Of a stretch of 64,000 nucleotides of DNA, positions 24,740 to 37,099 are shown piece after piece (the stretch's first letter is position 1; each line of letters begins with the position of its first letter). Position numbers and translations under genes: made by a program. A model generated the notes under the pieces. It worked only from the letters and a program-made list of their open reading frames with translations. It was not told where the DNA came from and made no database searches. Origin of the DNA: Ehretia macrophylla (Eukaryota; Streptophyta; Magnoliopsida; Boraginales; Ehretiaceae); the NCBI GenBank assembly GCA_037974665.1, contig CM075766.1, forward strand, positions 46,675,569-46,739,568. Direction: 5' to 3'.

Positions 24740-27149
24740 ATCTACAAGAAGTTAATTCCGATCCTCATCCTCATCTCTTGAACTCTCGGCTGATTCAGCA
24801 GGAGCCATTCTTTCAACTCAAGCCCTTCTTGGTCACATCTTCTTTACCTTTCCTGGTAAAGCTATTCAAAGCCCCATAAAGCATAGTCATAAGGGAAAGC
24901 GAAGCTTTGAGTGACAGAGATTCCGATTCAAGTTCTCCCACGGGGAAATCAAGCCTTTATAGTGAAGCTAGCCTATTAGGCGTTGTGGAAGAATTCTATG
25001 CTATCTATGGAATAGGGGTCAATGCTGCTTGATTGACTGCTTGAAAGTTTGAACCAAGTCATAAAATCGGCATTACTGCAGCTAGGATAGATGTTCTTTC
25101 TCTTGTTTAGTTGTGACCAAGAATTACCAACGTTGAAGAAGTTGCCTTTGGTGGTCTCGTACTTTAAGTAGAAGATCCCCGAAAAGTCAATTAATGGGCT
25201 TCTCTTTCTAAGTCTTTTTGAATAGAAAGAAGAATGTAGGCTGCCAGATAGTGAAGGTCGATGGGGCAAGAATTACTCTTTTGTCATAGTTCTCTTATCT
25301 GCTGTTGGTGCTTTAGGTTTAGTGCGGGCAATAGGAATATGAAATGCCCTAACCTAAGAAGTTCCCTTTCTCTAGAGTTGAGTGATCTTTCTTTTTTTAC
25401 GATTCCTGTTAGCATTAGCAAATCTGCTGCGCAGATGTTTGAAGGGGTAACTGCAGTTATTGATTGAATTCGCATCTGGCAGCAGTTTTCACGCGGCGAA
25501 TTTCTCTTTCAAAAGAAAAGAATGATGTAGGTAGACTAGAAGGAAGAGTTTCGAGCTTAAGGCATAGTAGCTGTATTACAACTACCTTTGATATGTCATT
25601 CGATTTTGTTCACAAAGCGGCTCTTACTATAGACCCGGCTATCTCCGAGTTGAAATTGATTCCAGACCCAGGAATCTTTTTATTAATAGAACCCGTCCTC
25701 CTAGGGCGAAAGGGAAAGGCGATTAAAAGGCTGCTTTTAGGCCTAAGCAAACCTAAGCAAAGTAGGTAGAGGTATTGGAAGAGAAGAGGATGTGGTGGAT
25801 AGTCAGTCAGGAACCAAGTGAAAAAAAGACAGCTACCAAAGAAGGAATTGATGTAGATAGAGAATACGCCGCTATTCAAAAGCTCTTGCCGTTGCTGTCG
25901 GTCTTACCAGTCTTTTATTTAGTATGAGTACTCGTAGCTACTCTTTGTACTAATCCCAAGCGTAGAGAAGACGCTCTTGGTGTTCGAACTAGTCATTAAT
26001 GGTCTCATTGGTATCCTTTTTTTGGGTATGCCGCTCCTCTTCTTATAGTCGAGTGGCATTAGCTCCTCTCCCTCCGGTCGAGCTCCTCCGATCCTTGGTA
26101 GTCAGTCTATTACCTATCCCTGCTAGCATAAAAAAGAGCTTTTCAGGCAGCGAGTCACATCTTGGAATGTCAGGATGTGGAATTTAGTTATTGGGATTGG
26201 ATTACTGATTAGTCACACCTACCCTAACCTATATTGGTAAGGTTAAGCAACTGACTTCGCCCCAAAGATGAGACTAGGAGAGTTGCATGCTCAAATGTGA
26301 GAAATTATAAACAAGCTCTTATACATCCAAAGCTTCTTCAAAGCACCTCTCGAAGGTAAAAAGAGACTGACGGAGGACTTCACCTTTATCTTTTAAAGAA
26401 TGGCCTTTACAGCGTCCTATGCCGATTCCCACTTTCACTTTTTTGCCTCGAGACTTCCTAGGGAATAAAAGTATAGGATGGAATTTTGATACTATAGTAA
26501 GCTGTTCTCAATGGGCTTAGCCAAGTTCTCACCGTTCAGCAATGGAATATTCCCATGATATAGTCTCTCAGTCATTTGTGAATTCCTTTCTTGAGTCCAG
26601 GAGGAAATAACATCTATAAAGAGTTGTCAGAACCCTTGTACACGAAAGAGGATCGGAGTTGAAAACAACTTTACCTTAGGAAAGGGATGCGATACCATTA
26701 ATCTCTTTCATCTATGAGCTGTGAGTAGCTCTCTCGTCCACTCGTGTGACTACGTATTTCTATTTATAGAGTCTCTTCCTTTCCTTAGCTGGAGCAGTGA
26801 GCGTCACCAGTCTACTGAGACCGAGAGGGTAGAAGAATGAGACAGATGCTGCTTTTTAGAGATCCCCTAAAGGTAAAGGAGGAAAAACTTCTGGTGAGTT
26901 GCCTTTGACTAGTGTTTCGAAAGGTAGCTTCTCAGAGTTAGCTCTTTTTCTGGCTCTACCGTGCCGTAAGCAACATATATTATGGTTAAGGTTAATGTTT
27001 CTTTCTTTATTTTATTCCTTTTACCTACCTGCCTCGTCATCCTTTGATTGCCTGTCTAGCCACTTATTTCTTGAGTATTTGAGGTGGGCTCTTGTCCTTC
27101 GGCAGCGCCTTACGTGACATTCATTCTTATCCTTATTTGTTTGTATTAG
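24740..27149. other. Mitochondrial-type spacer, no recognised gene
   Basis: Several short overlapping frames on both strands (for example 25464-25769 plus and 25610-25879 minus) lack recognisable motifs. A weak copy of the dispersed repeat lies near 26060-26093. Confidence 0.45.
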
Positions 27150-27152
27150 TTA

Positions 27153-27466
27153 GACTATCCTTACCAGAGGTAGCAAAATAAAAAACATACTAAATTTGAA
27201 AATTTTTAGAGACCCAAACATTAATTTTGATTTAAATATACATGGAGCCCACCACTTTTCACAACTTTTGAGGCAAAATGGGTCTCTAAATTACATTTGG
27301 GGTGCTAAATTTAGAGCCCCAAATGTAATTTAGAGACCCATTTTATCTCAAAAGTTGTGAAAAGTGGTGGGTCCCATGTATATTTAAATCAAAAATAATG
27401 TTTAGGCCTCTAAAAATTTTCAAATTTAGTATGTTTTTTATTTTGCTACCTCTGGTAAGGATAGCC
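27153..27466. mobile_element. Foldback MITE, Tourist-like (PIF/Harbinger type)
   Basis: The 314-base element is nearly a complete palindrome: the left half beginning CTATCCTTACCAGAGG is mirrored by the right half ending CCTCTGGTAAGGATAG, and the centre pairs around GGGGTGCTAAATTTAGAGCCCC. TTA lies immediately outside both ends (27150-27152 and 27467-27469), which fits the TTA/TAA target duplication of PIF/Harbinger-derived Tourist elements. There is no coding capacity. The family call rests on the 3-base duplication only, so another foldback class is possible. Confidence 0.75.
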
Positions 27467-27469
27467 TTA

Positions 27470-28220
27470 TCTGGAAGAACTTCTCGCAATAGATAAAAAC
27501 TTCTTTAGAAAGGGAAGCCTGATATAGTTAATGAGGAAGGGGTATGCATCATCTAATAAGAGAAAGGCTACACATGAATGCATAGAATCCACTGTTGGGA
27601 TAAGATGGATGAAGCCAATGATGTCCCCAAAACAGCTCTTGAAGGCCCCATCTAAGGTGTAGCTTAGCCCTCAATTACTCTTAGCATGGACGAAGAAAGG
27701 AAAAATGCAAATTGCACATTTCTCATATGCACATGACAAGAATGCGCTCTTAGTAGGATGTAAGAAGGAGTTTACTTACTCTCCTTGCCACTCCGTCAAA
27801 TAGGCTTAATGCCTTACTCTATAGAAGGAATCCGAAAGAATCAATCATCTGGAAGGATATTGAATATAAAAAATGGAATCCTCCTTTATCGACATGACTG
27901 CAAGAGCAGACCAGGGGAAGGGGATAACACCGGTCTTGACTCTAACACTATTATTTTTCAAGTAGCTGTCGGTATTTCCGCTAGTAAAGAGACATCTCAA
28001 TAAGATCCTTTAGGGGCACCGTTTTCATCCAACTAGAAATATCTTAAGATAAGAAAGCCACTTTGACGCCTAAAAAATCCCTTGTCTTTCTTGGTTTTTC
28101 CAAGCCAACCGGCGATTTCCAACAAGTCTTTCCTGAATTAGGAGAGCAAGAACAAGCCTCTCTTTTTCTTGGTATGCCGCTCTGCGAGCAAAGAGCGAAG
28201 GAATAAAGTGGTCTGTGGTG
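27470..28220. other. Spacer upstream of nad3
   Basis: No gene recognised. A 72-codon plus-strand frame at 27785-28003 has no known relative that I can name. Confidence 0.45.
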
Positions 28221-28576
28221 ATGTCAGAATTTGCACCTATTTGTATCTATTTGGTGATCAGTCCTCTAGTTTGTTTGATCCCACTTGGTGTTCCTTTTCC
28301 ATTTGTTTCCAATAGTTAGACCTATCCAAAAAAATTGTCGGCCTACGAATGTGGTTTCGATCCTTCCGGTAATGCCATAAGTCGTTTTGATATATGATTT
28401 TATCTTGTTTCAATTTTATTTATTATTCCTGATCCGGAAGTAGCCTTTTCATTTCTTTGGGCAGTACCTCCCAACAAGATTGATCTGTTTGGATCTTGGT
28501 CCATGATGGCCTTTTATTGATTTTGATGATTGGATCTTTCTATGAATGGAAAAAGGGTGCTTCGGATCGGGAGTAA
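28221..28576 (+). pseudogene. nad3: nad3 pseudogene, NADH dehydrogenase subunit 3
   Basis: From ATGTCAGAATTTGC the frame reads MSEFAPICIYLVIS, GVPFPF, KLSAYECGFDP and, further on, [12 protein letters not shown] and SMMAF, which is plant mitochondrial Nad3, a membrane subunit of respiratory complex I. The segment is 356 bases, one short of the usual 118 codons plus stop. One T is missing from the T run at 28512-28515, which throws the last 20 or so codons out of frame. Before that there are in-frame stops at codon 33 (TAG, where the family has serine TCG) and codon 59 (TGA, where it has arginine CGA). The normal stop TAA remains at 28574-28576. rps12 follows after 48 bases, the conserved plant arrangement in which the two are co-transcribed. 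The copy is not functional. Confidence 0.92.
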
Positions 28577-28624
28577 CCACTAGTGATAGGGCAAAAATCG
28601 GGGGGAAGGACAAAGGAAAGTGCG

Positions 28625-29002
28625 ATGCCTACATTAAACCAATTGATTCTTCATGGTAGAGAAGAAAAATAGAGCATGAACCGTACTCGAGCTTTGGATC
28701 AATGTCCTTAGAAGCAAGGAGTATGCCCGCATGTTTCAACGAGAACACCGAAAAAACCTAATTCAGCTCAATGTAAGATAGCCAAAGTACGGTTGACCAA
28801 TCGACATTATATATTTGCCCACATTCCAAGCGAAGGTCATAATTTGCAGGAACATTCTATGGTCTTAATAAGAGGAGGTAGAGTGAAAGATTCGCCAGGT
28901 GTGAAATCCCATTGTATTCGAGGAGTCAAGGATTTGCGGGGAATTCTAGATCGAAGAAGAGGCAGATCAAAATATGGTGCGGAAAAACCCAAATCGATAT
29001 GA
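28625..29002 (+). pseudogene. rps12: rps12 pseudogene, mitochondrial small-subunit protein S12
   Basis: The frame opens ATGCCTACATT and follows plant mitochondrial S12 to TGA at 29000-29002, 125 codons plus stop, the normal length with no net indel. Clear stretches are [46 protein letters not shown] and [15 protein letters not shown]12 is the decoding-centre protein of the small subunit. Two premature TAG codons lie at codon 16 (the family has arginine) and codon 29 (the family has glutamine CAG). Other replacements, such as PR to QC after NSA, also fit C-to-T or G-to-A change. The C-terminal 69 codons remain open from an internal ATG at 28793, but that is only the surviving end of the dead gene. 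Confidence 0.93.
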
Positions 29003-29102
29003 ATGGAAGATGCCTCTAGAGCTTGTTTTTCTCGGCCAATCAAGGGAACAACCACAATGGTAGGCCCCAGAATGTTGCGGAGCCCTTCCGAATGACCTAT
29101 TA

Positions 29103-29152
29103 GAATATAGTCTACAACACTAGCCAAGAAAGTGTGTAGTAGACTATATTCG
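29103..29152. repeat. Strong inverted repeat about 100 bases after rps12
   Basis: GAATATAGTCTAC is mirrored by GTAGACTATATTC, and the arms continue imperfectly (ACACT / AGTGT) around a short loop. A stem-loop in this place resembles the 3'-end stabilising hairpins of plant mitochondrial transcripts. That role is inferred from position. Confidence 0.6.
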
Positions 29153-30213
29153 CCCGTAGATATGAGTGGAAGAAGAATCCAAAAATAGAAAGGTATTGCA
29201 ACTAATAGTTGCTCGTTCATAAACTCACTCGAGCACTTGTTAGTCTTGCTACACTACACAATAGGAGACTAGGATAAAGTTGAAGCAGACACGGTTTAGT
29301 CAAGTCGACTTCACAAGTGATTCAACAAACCGTATGGAAGTAATATAGAAGAGAAGGGTCTCGCCCTGGTGGCTCCTGCAAGGTAATGACTTCAAACTCA
29401 AACAAAGAACGTTCTTCTCCAAGGTATGAGTCAAATAAAATGTTGTATGTATCTAATCTAATGCAAGACTCATCAATAAGCTAAGGCTACGACATGAAGG
29501 AAGGCTAGAAGAACTAGAGAAGTACGCCCACCAGAGCTAAAGGAGACCGAAGGGAGTTGCGGGAGAAAATCGATAGATAAGTAATCCATAAAGTGAAACA
29601 TGAGAAAGAGGGATTGCTTAAAATCGGAAAAAATTGAGTCTACCCACACTACACAATGACCGACGGACTCGTGTTACTGAAAGCCTCATTAGATGAAAAG
29701 GTAGTTGATTGGCAGACCCCTGAATGTACGTTAGCCAAAGGCCCTTATCAACTCAATCTGGAAAGGGAATAGATCGCCATGAACTCCGGTGAAAGGCCCC
29801 ATATGACCTACGGGAGGTGAAGTTCACTGTCTTGACCGTGGGCCGTGATATCTGACGGGACATTGGCCTCCCTCCCGCTACGGCTTGCTGTACGTTCCTT
29901 TAGCTATAGGCTTGTCCAATCCAATAATAGTCTGTTCCACATAGTGCAAGGAAGCTTGGTGGGCTTTCATATGAGGGTCCTGCGTAGTGTGCCATCGCCC
30001 AACAATTACAATACGGCCATCCCTGCTATGGTCAACAAGCTCTTGTGTAGGGACTTGCGGTAAGCCACCATTTTGTGTAAGCACCGTCCCTTCGCAGTTT
30101 TGGTGCATAACCGCCGATGTCTGCTGTTCAAATCCTTTCACTGGACCTTGAGTTGCCCTACCCAAACTTGTTTGCCTAGTTGGGCTTAATGCATCCTCGA
30201 TTTAGAAGGACGC
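29153..30213. other. Mitochondrial-type spacer, no recognised gene
   Basis: It holds a 27-base sequence GCTCGTTCATAAACTCACTC plus GAGCACT (29211-29237) that recurs at 33352-33378 with one change. The minus-strand frame at 29878-30165 is not recognised. Confidence 0.45.
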
Positions 30214-32718
30214 CCCACTGTGATAACCCGAACCCGGCATGCATTTAATGGCATTTAATTAAGTGTTATCTTAAATGTTAGCATTGAATTTCGTGTTTAT
30301 TTTTAGTTAAACATTCATTTGTAGCATTATTTTCATATTTCTTTTAGAAGTAATTAAATAATACTTGAGTTAATCATTTTAACGGAATATCAACTACTTT
30401 CATATTTATGTTAATCGGTTTTATTTTTCTTGCACCTTAATGCTTGGTTTTCAATTAAATGAAAAATAACTCCGAGCCGGAGTAAATTTTGAACTATGTT
30501 ACTTTTCAAAAATTATATTTTCTTAAATTTTTTGAGATTTAATTGTTATTCTTTTATTGTTGCAAAGTGCATAGCATATCGAGAGCGATAGTTAGGAAAT
30601 GATTTCTAGTCCTCAGAAAATAGTGAAAACTAGTATTTAGTGTTTTAATTTTAGTATTTTAATTGATTGTTAATTAGAATTAAAATTGTGTTAGTGGTTT
30701 TAAGCTTAAAATGCACAAAATGAACTACCTTGACCAAGTTTAGTTAACATTGACCAAAGCCTTGACTTTTCACCATTTGTCATCTTTTATTTAAGCTTAA
30801 AATAGGAAACAAAAGAGCAAAATCAGAAAGAAAAAAAAAGAAGGCCATGGCCGAAAACCATAAGAGAAGAAAAAAAAACTTAAATTTTTGGATTTTAGCC
30901 GTAAATTGTTATTTTGATCGTTTTGATGCTTAAAGAATGTTCCTTGATGATTGTAGAACACGTATTTGTAGCTTTTTATCATTTTCTACGGTTAAATATA
31001 ACAATTGTAATTTAAAATGCTAATGGAATAGTAAAATATGAATAGTAAACTCTCGTTACATTAAAGTTGCTTCGTTTTGCGTTCTGTTGATGTAGGAAGG
31101 TGCTAGGTATGCTAGAATGCCTAAATGTATGGTTTAATTGGATTGTGTAATGGAAAAGCGGAGAAAAATGGCTTGGTACAAGTTGGGGTCATTTCGGTCG
31201 AGTTTGGGAATTTCTCGATTTGCATGAAGGCATTGTCGAGGTACGTCATGGAAGCACTTTTGGTGCAGTTGTGACATTGGTTGGATGATCGGTTGAGGTA
31301 GCTGTAGTTCAAACGAGCAAATGGGGAAATCGGGGCTTTGCGAGAATTCTAGGGTAAAGTAGGGTTTCGTGGTCTTTAGACGTGCCTTATGGTGACATAG
31401 GAGGATTGGTGAAGTCGGTTTCCAAAACTCGTGGCTCGTTTGAAAGTAGTAGCATTTTGAAAGTTGGGGTCGTTTTGTGTTTTTGTTGATTTTCATAGTG
31501 TTATGCTTGTAGAATACTTAATATTGCTTGTTATGCTTGTTAAAGTTGGTTATGATTGAATTGTATATCAATTGTTGATAATGCTTGTTAGTATTGTTCT
31601 TGTTACTTTATTGATTGTAATTGCTTGTTGAATTGCCTGTTGTTACTAACCTACACTTCAGTGCCTTGCTCGATTATCATTATATATCTCGTATTGCATT
31701 GCATAAGTGTCAGGCGCATGAGTGATGGACCTCTCTGGGTAGCCTCGGGTTGCCAGTGTTGGTTGCTCTAGCTTCGTGTCCTATTACCTTTCTCGCTTGG
31801 GTTGCCACCTAGGGAGTTTTGGGTTGTAGAATTGACAGAGTATGTTCGGGGTACTCTAACGGAGGTTATAAGGTGGGTGAGCCAGCGCGTCATCGTTAAA
31901 GTCATCGAATTCGTGATCGGTACAATACTCGTTTGAGTGAACCATAGCCTTCAGGTGTAGTATAGCTTTGAATGGTTGTGTTAATGCTTTCTTTAATTGT
32001 TTATTGTATTGTCATGTATATTGAATGCTTTCTTTAATTGTTTATTGTATTGATTCTTTATAGTGATTGCTTACATGGCAGTTATATTGCTTAACTGCCT
32101 TATTTGCATTGCACGACTTTCTTTCTCTCCACCTCAATATCTGTCTCGCCCTCACTGAGTATACATGTTGTGTATACTCACTTCTTACCACCACATTTCA
32201 GGAAATGCCATGTTAGTTGGAAAGTTCGTGTTTATGTGAAAGTTCATGCTTGAAGAGTTATCTTGCGTTCTACGTGGCTTGAGTTGTCAAATATGCAAAG
32301 ATGTATGTTCATGTGTTGTTTGTATTTAATGAAAAGAAAGAATGTAATGTAAGTTTTACTAGATTATTGAAATGATTTGCAAAGCTAGTTTAGGTATTCA
32401 GTTAGTATAGTTTAACTTCATTGCATGTATGTAATTGTCTAAAAGAAAGAGTTAGAATAGTCTGGGTACTTGGAAATGTATGTAAACTTGTTGTGTTTAA
32501 TTGTTGGGAACCAAGGCTCGGATGGCCTTGAGGTGTTTGTATGGTTGGACACGGTGCTAGTCCACTTATATGCTATTACAGGTTTTATATTTTGCCTAGA
32601 AACAGGGGAGACTCCGTCAGTCTTTCCCTAAAAAATTTGCCCGTGTTTGGAATTAGGTTGTGATTAGATTGATTGATAGAACTTCCGGTCTCGAGAGGGA
32701 TCGGGGGGCTACACCCAC
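30214..32718 (+). mobile_element. Solo LTR, family II, with target duplication CCCAC
   Basis: The LTR is 30219-32713 (2495 bases). It begins TGTGATAACCCG, ends GGGGGGCTACA, and is flanked by CCCAC at 30214-30218 and 32714-32718. Its first part matches the truncated LTR at 9057-9625. Its middle and end resemble family I LTRs, including the GAGTATAC hairpin near 32157. A 41-base unit is tandemly doubled at 31983-32051. No internal region remains. Confidence 0.92.
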
Positions 32719-34576
32719 CCCCTACTGCATTTGTCTTTTTCCCTTTGTGATTTCTTTTCCATTTTTTCAAGTACCCTTTCTTGTGATTATCCGGGATATT
32801 CACCTTTATGATAACAAGGTGGTGCTTGGTTAGGTCTTCTCTGATTACGTTCGGATGTGACAGGGAAGCCGGGAGGTCCAGGTACATAGCTGACCGATTC
32901 ATTCCCCATCTAGTACTTAACCGACGAAACAGAGGAGGAAAACAAGCATATGAGATGGAGACTATTATACTTTGACTCTTCTTTTGTGGGAGAGGGAAAA
33001 ATGCAAGATGTCTTTTCTTATTTTGGCAATAAATCACTTATGGGAGGGTGAATGCCAGGTTCCACCACAAGAAAGAAGGATAAATGGAAGTGGACTAGGG
33101 GGTCATCATATATTTTAGGTGGGGTTTTCTGAAAGAGTGCCCTTTCCCCAGCTGAATATTGGGTCAGAACAGAGGACTAATCTCACTAGAATTGCAGTCC
33201 ACCCCGGCCTCCATTTAGTGAGTTTCACCTCAAAAATAAAGGGAATAGAAAAATAGAGACAAGTTCAGCTGTGAATGAAGTCTAAGTTTCGTAGACTCAA
33301 TTTCACGCTTATGGATACGAGTTCCAAAGGCTCTACCAAGTTCTGTCTATAGCTCGTTCATAAATTCACTCGAGCACTCAGACTTAATGAGGTACTCCAT
33401 GTAGACTTGACGAGAACTTGTTAGATGAGTTTCGTGTAGCTGGTGAGTATGAGTATAACCTATAAAACAAGCTTTGAGTTCTATTGCATTACAAGAAATC
33501 ATTCTCGCTATTTTCCCTTCCAGTGAACTCCATATGTCTACTCCGGCTACGAAGCAGTGGAGAAGAGTTCTGAAGTACACTTGTTGCTTCGACTTCATTC
33601 ATACTCATGTCAGCTCAGTTAGTGAAGGCAAGGTGTAAAATGTTGTCTCCACTACTGGTGAAAGGGAGGAGACTCGGTCAGTATAAGGAATGTTTCTCGA
33701 GCTGAGGTACGGGCGACTCAGTCACATATGCTCTACTGAATATGTACCCATGGAACTACTAAATCCCTCGTGAGACTCCAGTTCCGGTCAATCGTGTCAG
33801 CCTTTATCACTGACGATTCCAAAGCTCCTCTATCTCACGTTGAGATTTTAGAAAATGTGGGCTTGGGCACAAGCTCAACTTCTTCGATTAGGCTACCACC
33901 CGAGGCCAGGCCGATCAAAGCTCTCCTTGGGTTTGATCCAGCTACACATTCCCTTTCCTCCGTGAATTCAATATCTACCTCGCCTGCGAACCCTTATCTT
34001 TATCCCTTTTAGGACGAGTCAAAGGGGTGACCAATCCATGATAGCTAGTAACACAGACAGAAGAGAGAGAACATGGATAGGGGACCATCCGTTATCGGTC
34101 CATATTTTGTAGATCTACCCCTCTCATCCTCTGATCCTTTATCTACCGTTCAATCTATTTATGGGATTTCTTCTCAACTGGCCTGTTACGCACTCGGGCC
34201 AATCTACTACACACTAAAAATGGATTTTGGATTTCATCTCCTACCAAAATGGCAAGTGGTTAGCCATTCGATCGAGTCCATCCCTTGGAGTCGTACCCTC
34301 CTAGTATGCGTGAGTCTTCCGCCAATTGATAGAAATGCCAACTAAAATTCGAGAACGGTCCATCCCACCATAATTGATCTTTTCTACCGCTACCTACGAG
34401 TGGATCAATTTAGGGAAGGAAAGAAATGCCAATTAAGCAATTCCTCCCATCTAGATAAAGCGAGTAACCCATGATTCGATAATTCTATTTTTCGCTGATG
34501 TAGGCCAATTGGAATCCCAGTAGTCAAGCCACTATGCTCGTTCCTCTGTCGAGCCAACTCCATTCCTCTCCCTATC
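32719..34576. other. Mitochondrial-type spacer, no recognised gene
   Basis: Frames at 33770-34012 and 34073-34345 (plus) show nothing I recognise. The second copy of the 27-base repeat (33352-33378) lies here. Confidence 0.45.
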
Positions 34577-34581
34577 GGTGG
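34561..34581 (+). repeat. Dispersed mitochondrial repeat, copy 6, left half
   Basis: CATTCCTCTCCCTATCGGTGG, cut by the LTR element that follows. Its continuation GGTGGAGCATCTTCAAACC is found at 40661 on the other side. Confidence 0.8.
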
Positions 34582-37099
34582 TGTAACGCCCCGATCCCTC
34601 ACGAGACCGGAGGCTCTAATGACCATGCTATTCTCAACCCAATACCAAGCCCAGTCACAAAATTTTTCCTAATGGTTAAGTCCGGACCCGACACACGGAC
34701 AGAGTCTCCCCTGTACCGTGGACATTCTGAAAACCTGTAAACACTCAATAAAGCCACAACATAACAAGACATTCATTTATAACTAAAGATCTTAGCTTTA
34801 AGGCCATCCGAGCCTTAAGACATACAAACAGTTTAGATACAGACAAGCATGCATTCATAACTTAACTTCTTTACAAAACCGCTTATCATGCCACTCCATG
34901 ATAGCTTTTAAGTATTCTTAGAAATTGAAAACAACCAGTCATTCACTCCCAAGCATGCGAAGAAGCTAATAGCAGAAATATAAGTTATTACATGCCATGG
35001 TTCTAAATCTACCACTACAATATCTATCCCTCAATTTGCAAACTATATAATATACACATATCACTTAGGTTACAAAATAGAACATAAAGTAAAGAAAACA
35101 AATCCTACTCTCATCAACAAGAACATAGTCCACCTCAAGCAACTAGACATAGCAACTAATGCAACTCCTCCAACTGCGCCACCTGAAACATGTTAGCGAG
35201 GTATGAGCAACCACTGTTGCCTAGTGAGGGATAAGGTCCCGGGGCGTGCAATGCGACAAGTAATACAGTTAACAACAATAACAATTGAGCAAATCAAGAA
35301 ACAATGATAGCTTAAATAACCACATATTTGAAAGGATACATTTCTCATAACCCCTATACACCAATCTTCACTGGTCTTCATTCACGATCCACGAACCACG
35401 ATCATGATCACGATAAGCCGGCATAACCCCAAACACTCCAGTGGGTGTACTCCGGATGTACCCCGATAATCCTACGACCCAACATTCCCTGGCAATCTCC
35501 GGACCAGGCGAATAAAGGACTAGGGCACGGAGTCTGAATATCCACCGGCAAGCCCTCTGCCGCCCAGCCGATATTCAACACATCCGCCCCTGACACTATG
35601 GTTGCGCAACCACTATGCAATGCACTTAACGATGACAAGTTAATAGCAATAATATAAGCATTAACACATATGAGGATCAACAAAGTAGGTTGACCTCGTT
35701 GCAATTAGGATAGAAGCAAAAATAGAAGCTAATAAGCAGTTTACAAATGAACATATACCAAATAAGCATAGAATCATACTAAAAGTTCCAAATCAACTTA
35801 ATATCACATATAAACACTCAAGAAGTCATGCCGTGAGTTTAGAAGCGTGACACAACCGAAATTTCACTTAAACCCCTTTATTTTACAAACTATTTCTCTT
35901 CCAAACCAAAGTTAATGATTTCATTTTCAAATGAAACTCTCCCAACTTTCTAACTAACCCTCAAGGTACCCTCTCAACCCTCTAATTCAATCAAATGCCC
36001 GCGTTTACCCCGAAAGCCCCAATTTCCCTCTTTTGGCTTTAAACTACACCTATATTGTCCGGGCTTCAAACAAGGGATATCAAGGCATCTATAGCACCTA
36101 GGTAGCCTAAGGATACTAGAATTGAAGCCCAAATCCACCCGGATTCGCATTAACCCCGAAAGCCCCAAGTTAAAGTCGGCTATTTTCCATTTTTAGGCGA
36201 TTTAAGGGCAATGCAAGTGCACGGGGCTACTAGGTTATCTGCACTAACACCTAAGGCATCTATTAGAAGCATTGAATCAAGTTAAAACGCGCAATTACAC
36301 CAAACCCTAGAAAAACGTCACTATTCACCTCATAAATCAAACTAACGATTCTAACCGTTTAAAAAACGAAACAATTTCTCAAATATGTTCTCTAGCACTT
36401 ATAAACAATGTATAATAGCATAGATAATCAATACAATATCATTTGGTCACATTTTCAACAAATCAAGAAAATAGCAACTATTTTAAAATGCGAAAATAAG
36501 CCGTGAAATCCCTCACCAATGCGCGTAGGAACTCTCGGGAGGCTAGCAAACACCCTAAACTACTTGCTCCTAGCTTGGCTTCGCTTGGCTTGAAGATTTG
36601 TTGAGCAAAAATCTCTATTTTTCCTCCTATGCTATTCTCGGATTTGCTACAGTAATTCCTGCATCTTCTCTTTTGTTTTTTTTTTTTGTTTTGTTAAGTT
36701 ATAAGCTAGGTGGTGTTGTATGAGCATATGTATTAAATGGGGTCAAGTTAGGTGCTTAGTGGTCCACTAAAATGAACGTTGATAACCTTAAAACGAGCCT
36801 AAGGTGAAGAATATATGCTAGCTAATTAAATTACTAAGTTATGTTACGTAACACTATTTATTGAACCATTAAAACATTTTCTAAACGAGTGCTCCTATCA
36901 CTCCTAGCTCAATTGCACATTTTTCCCATTCCTTTAACAATTAATATGATTTAATAAAAATGCTAATTCACTAATATAATGCAGTTTAAAAATAAAATGA
37001 ATAGTGACCAAGAAAGACAACAGGTAAAGCACATAATTTAATGCACAATTAATGGATGCAACATTTAAAAATGTGTACGGTAGAATCTCGGGCGTCACA
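34582..37099 (-). repeat. 3' LTR of element A (family III)
   Basis: 2518 bases, TGTAACGCCCC to GGGCGTCACA on the plus strand. It is adjacent to the polypurine tract on the inner side. Confidence 0.92.

Noticed and set aside
28837-29220. Minus-strand 127-codon frame opposite rps12
   Set aside because: More than a third of it is the antisense of the rps12 C-terminus and it runs through the inverted repeat. I see no family motif, so it is treated as a shadow.
32585-33037. 150-codon minus-strand frame
   Set aside because: It crosses the boundary of the solo LTR ending at 32713, so it is a chance fusion of LTR and flanking sequence.
35408-35704. Minus-strand 98-codon frame present twice (also 38969-39265) and in shorter form in element B
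   Set aside because: It recurs only because it lies in the LTRs of elements A and B. There is no motif, and the copies differ as the LTRs do.
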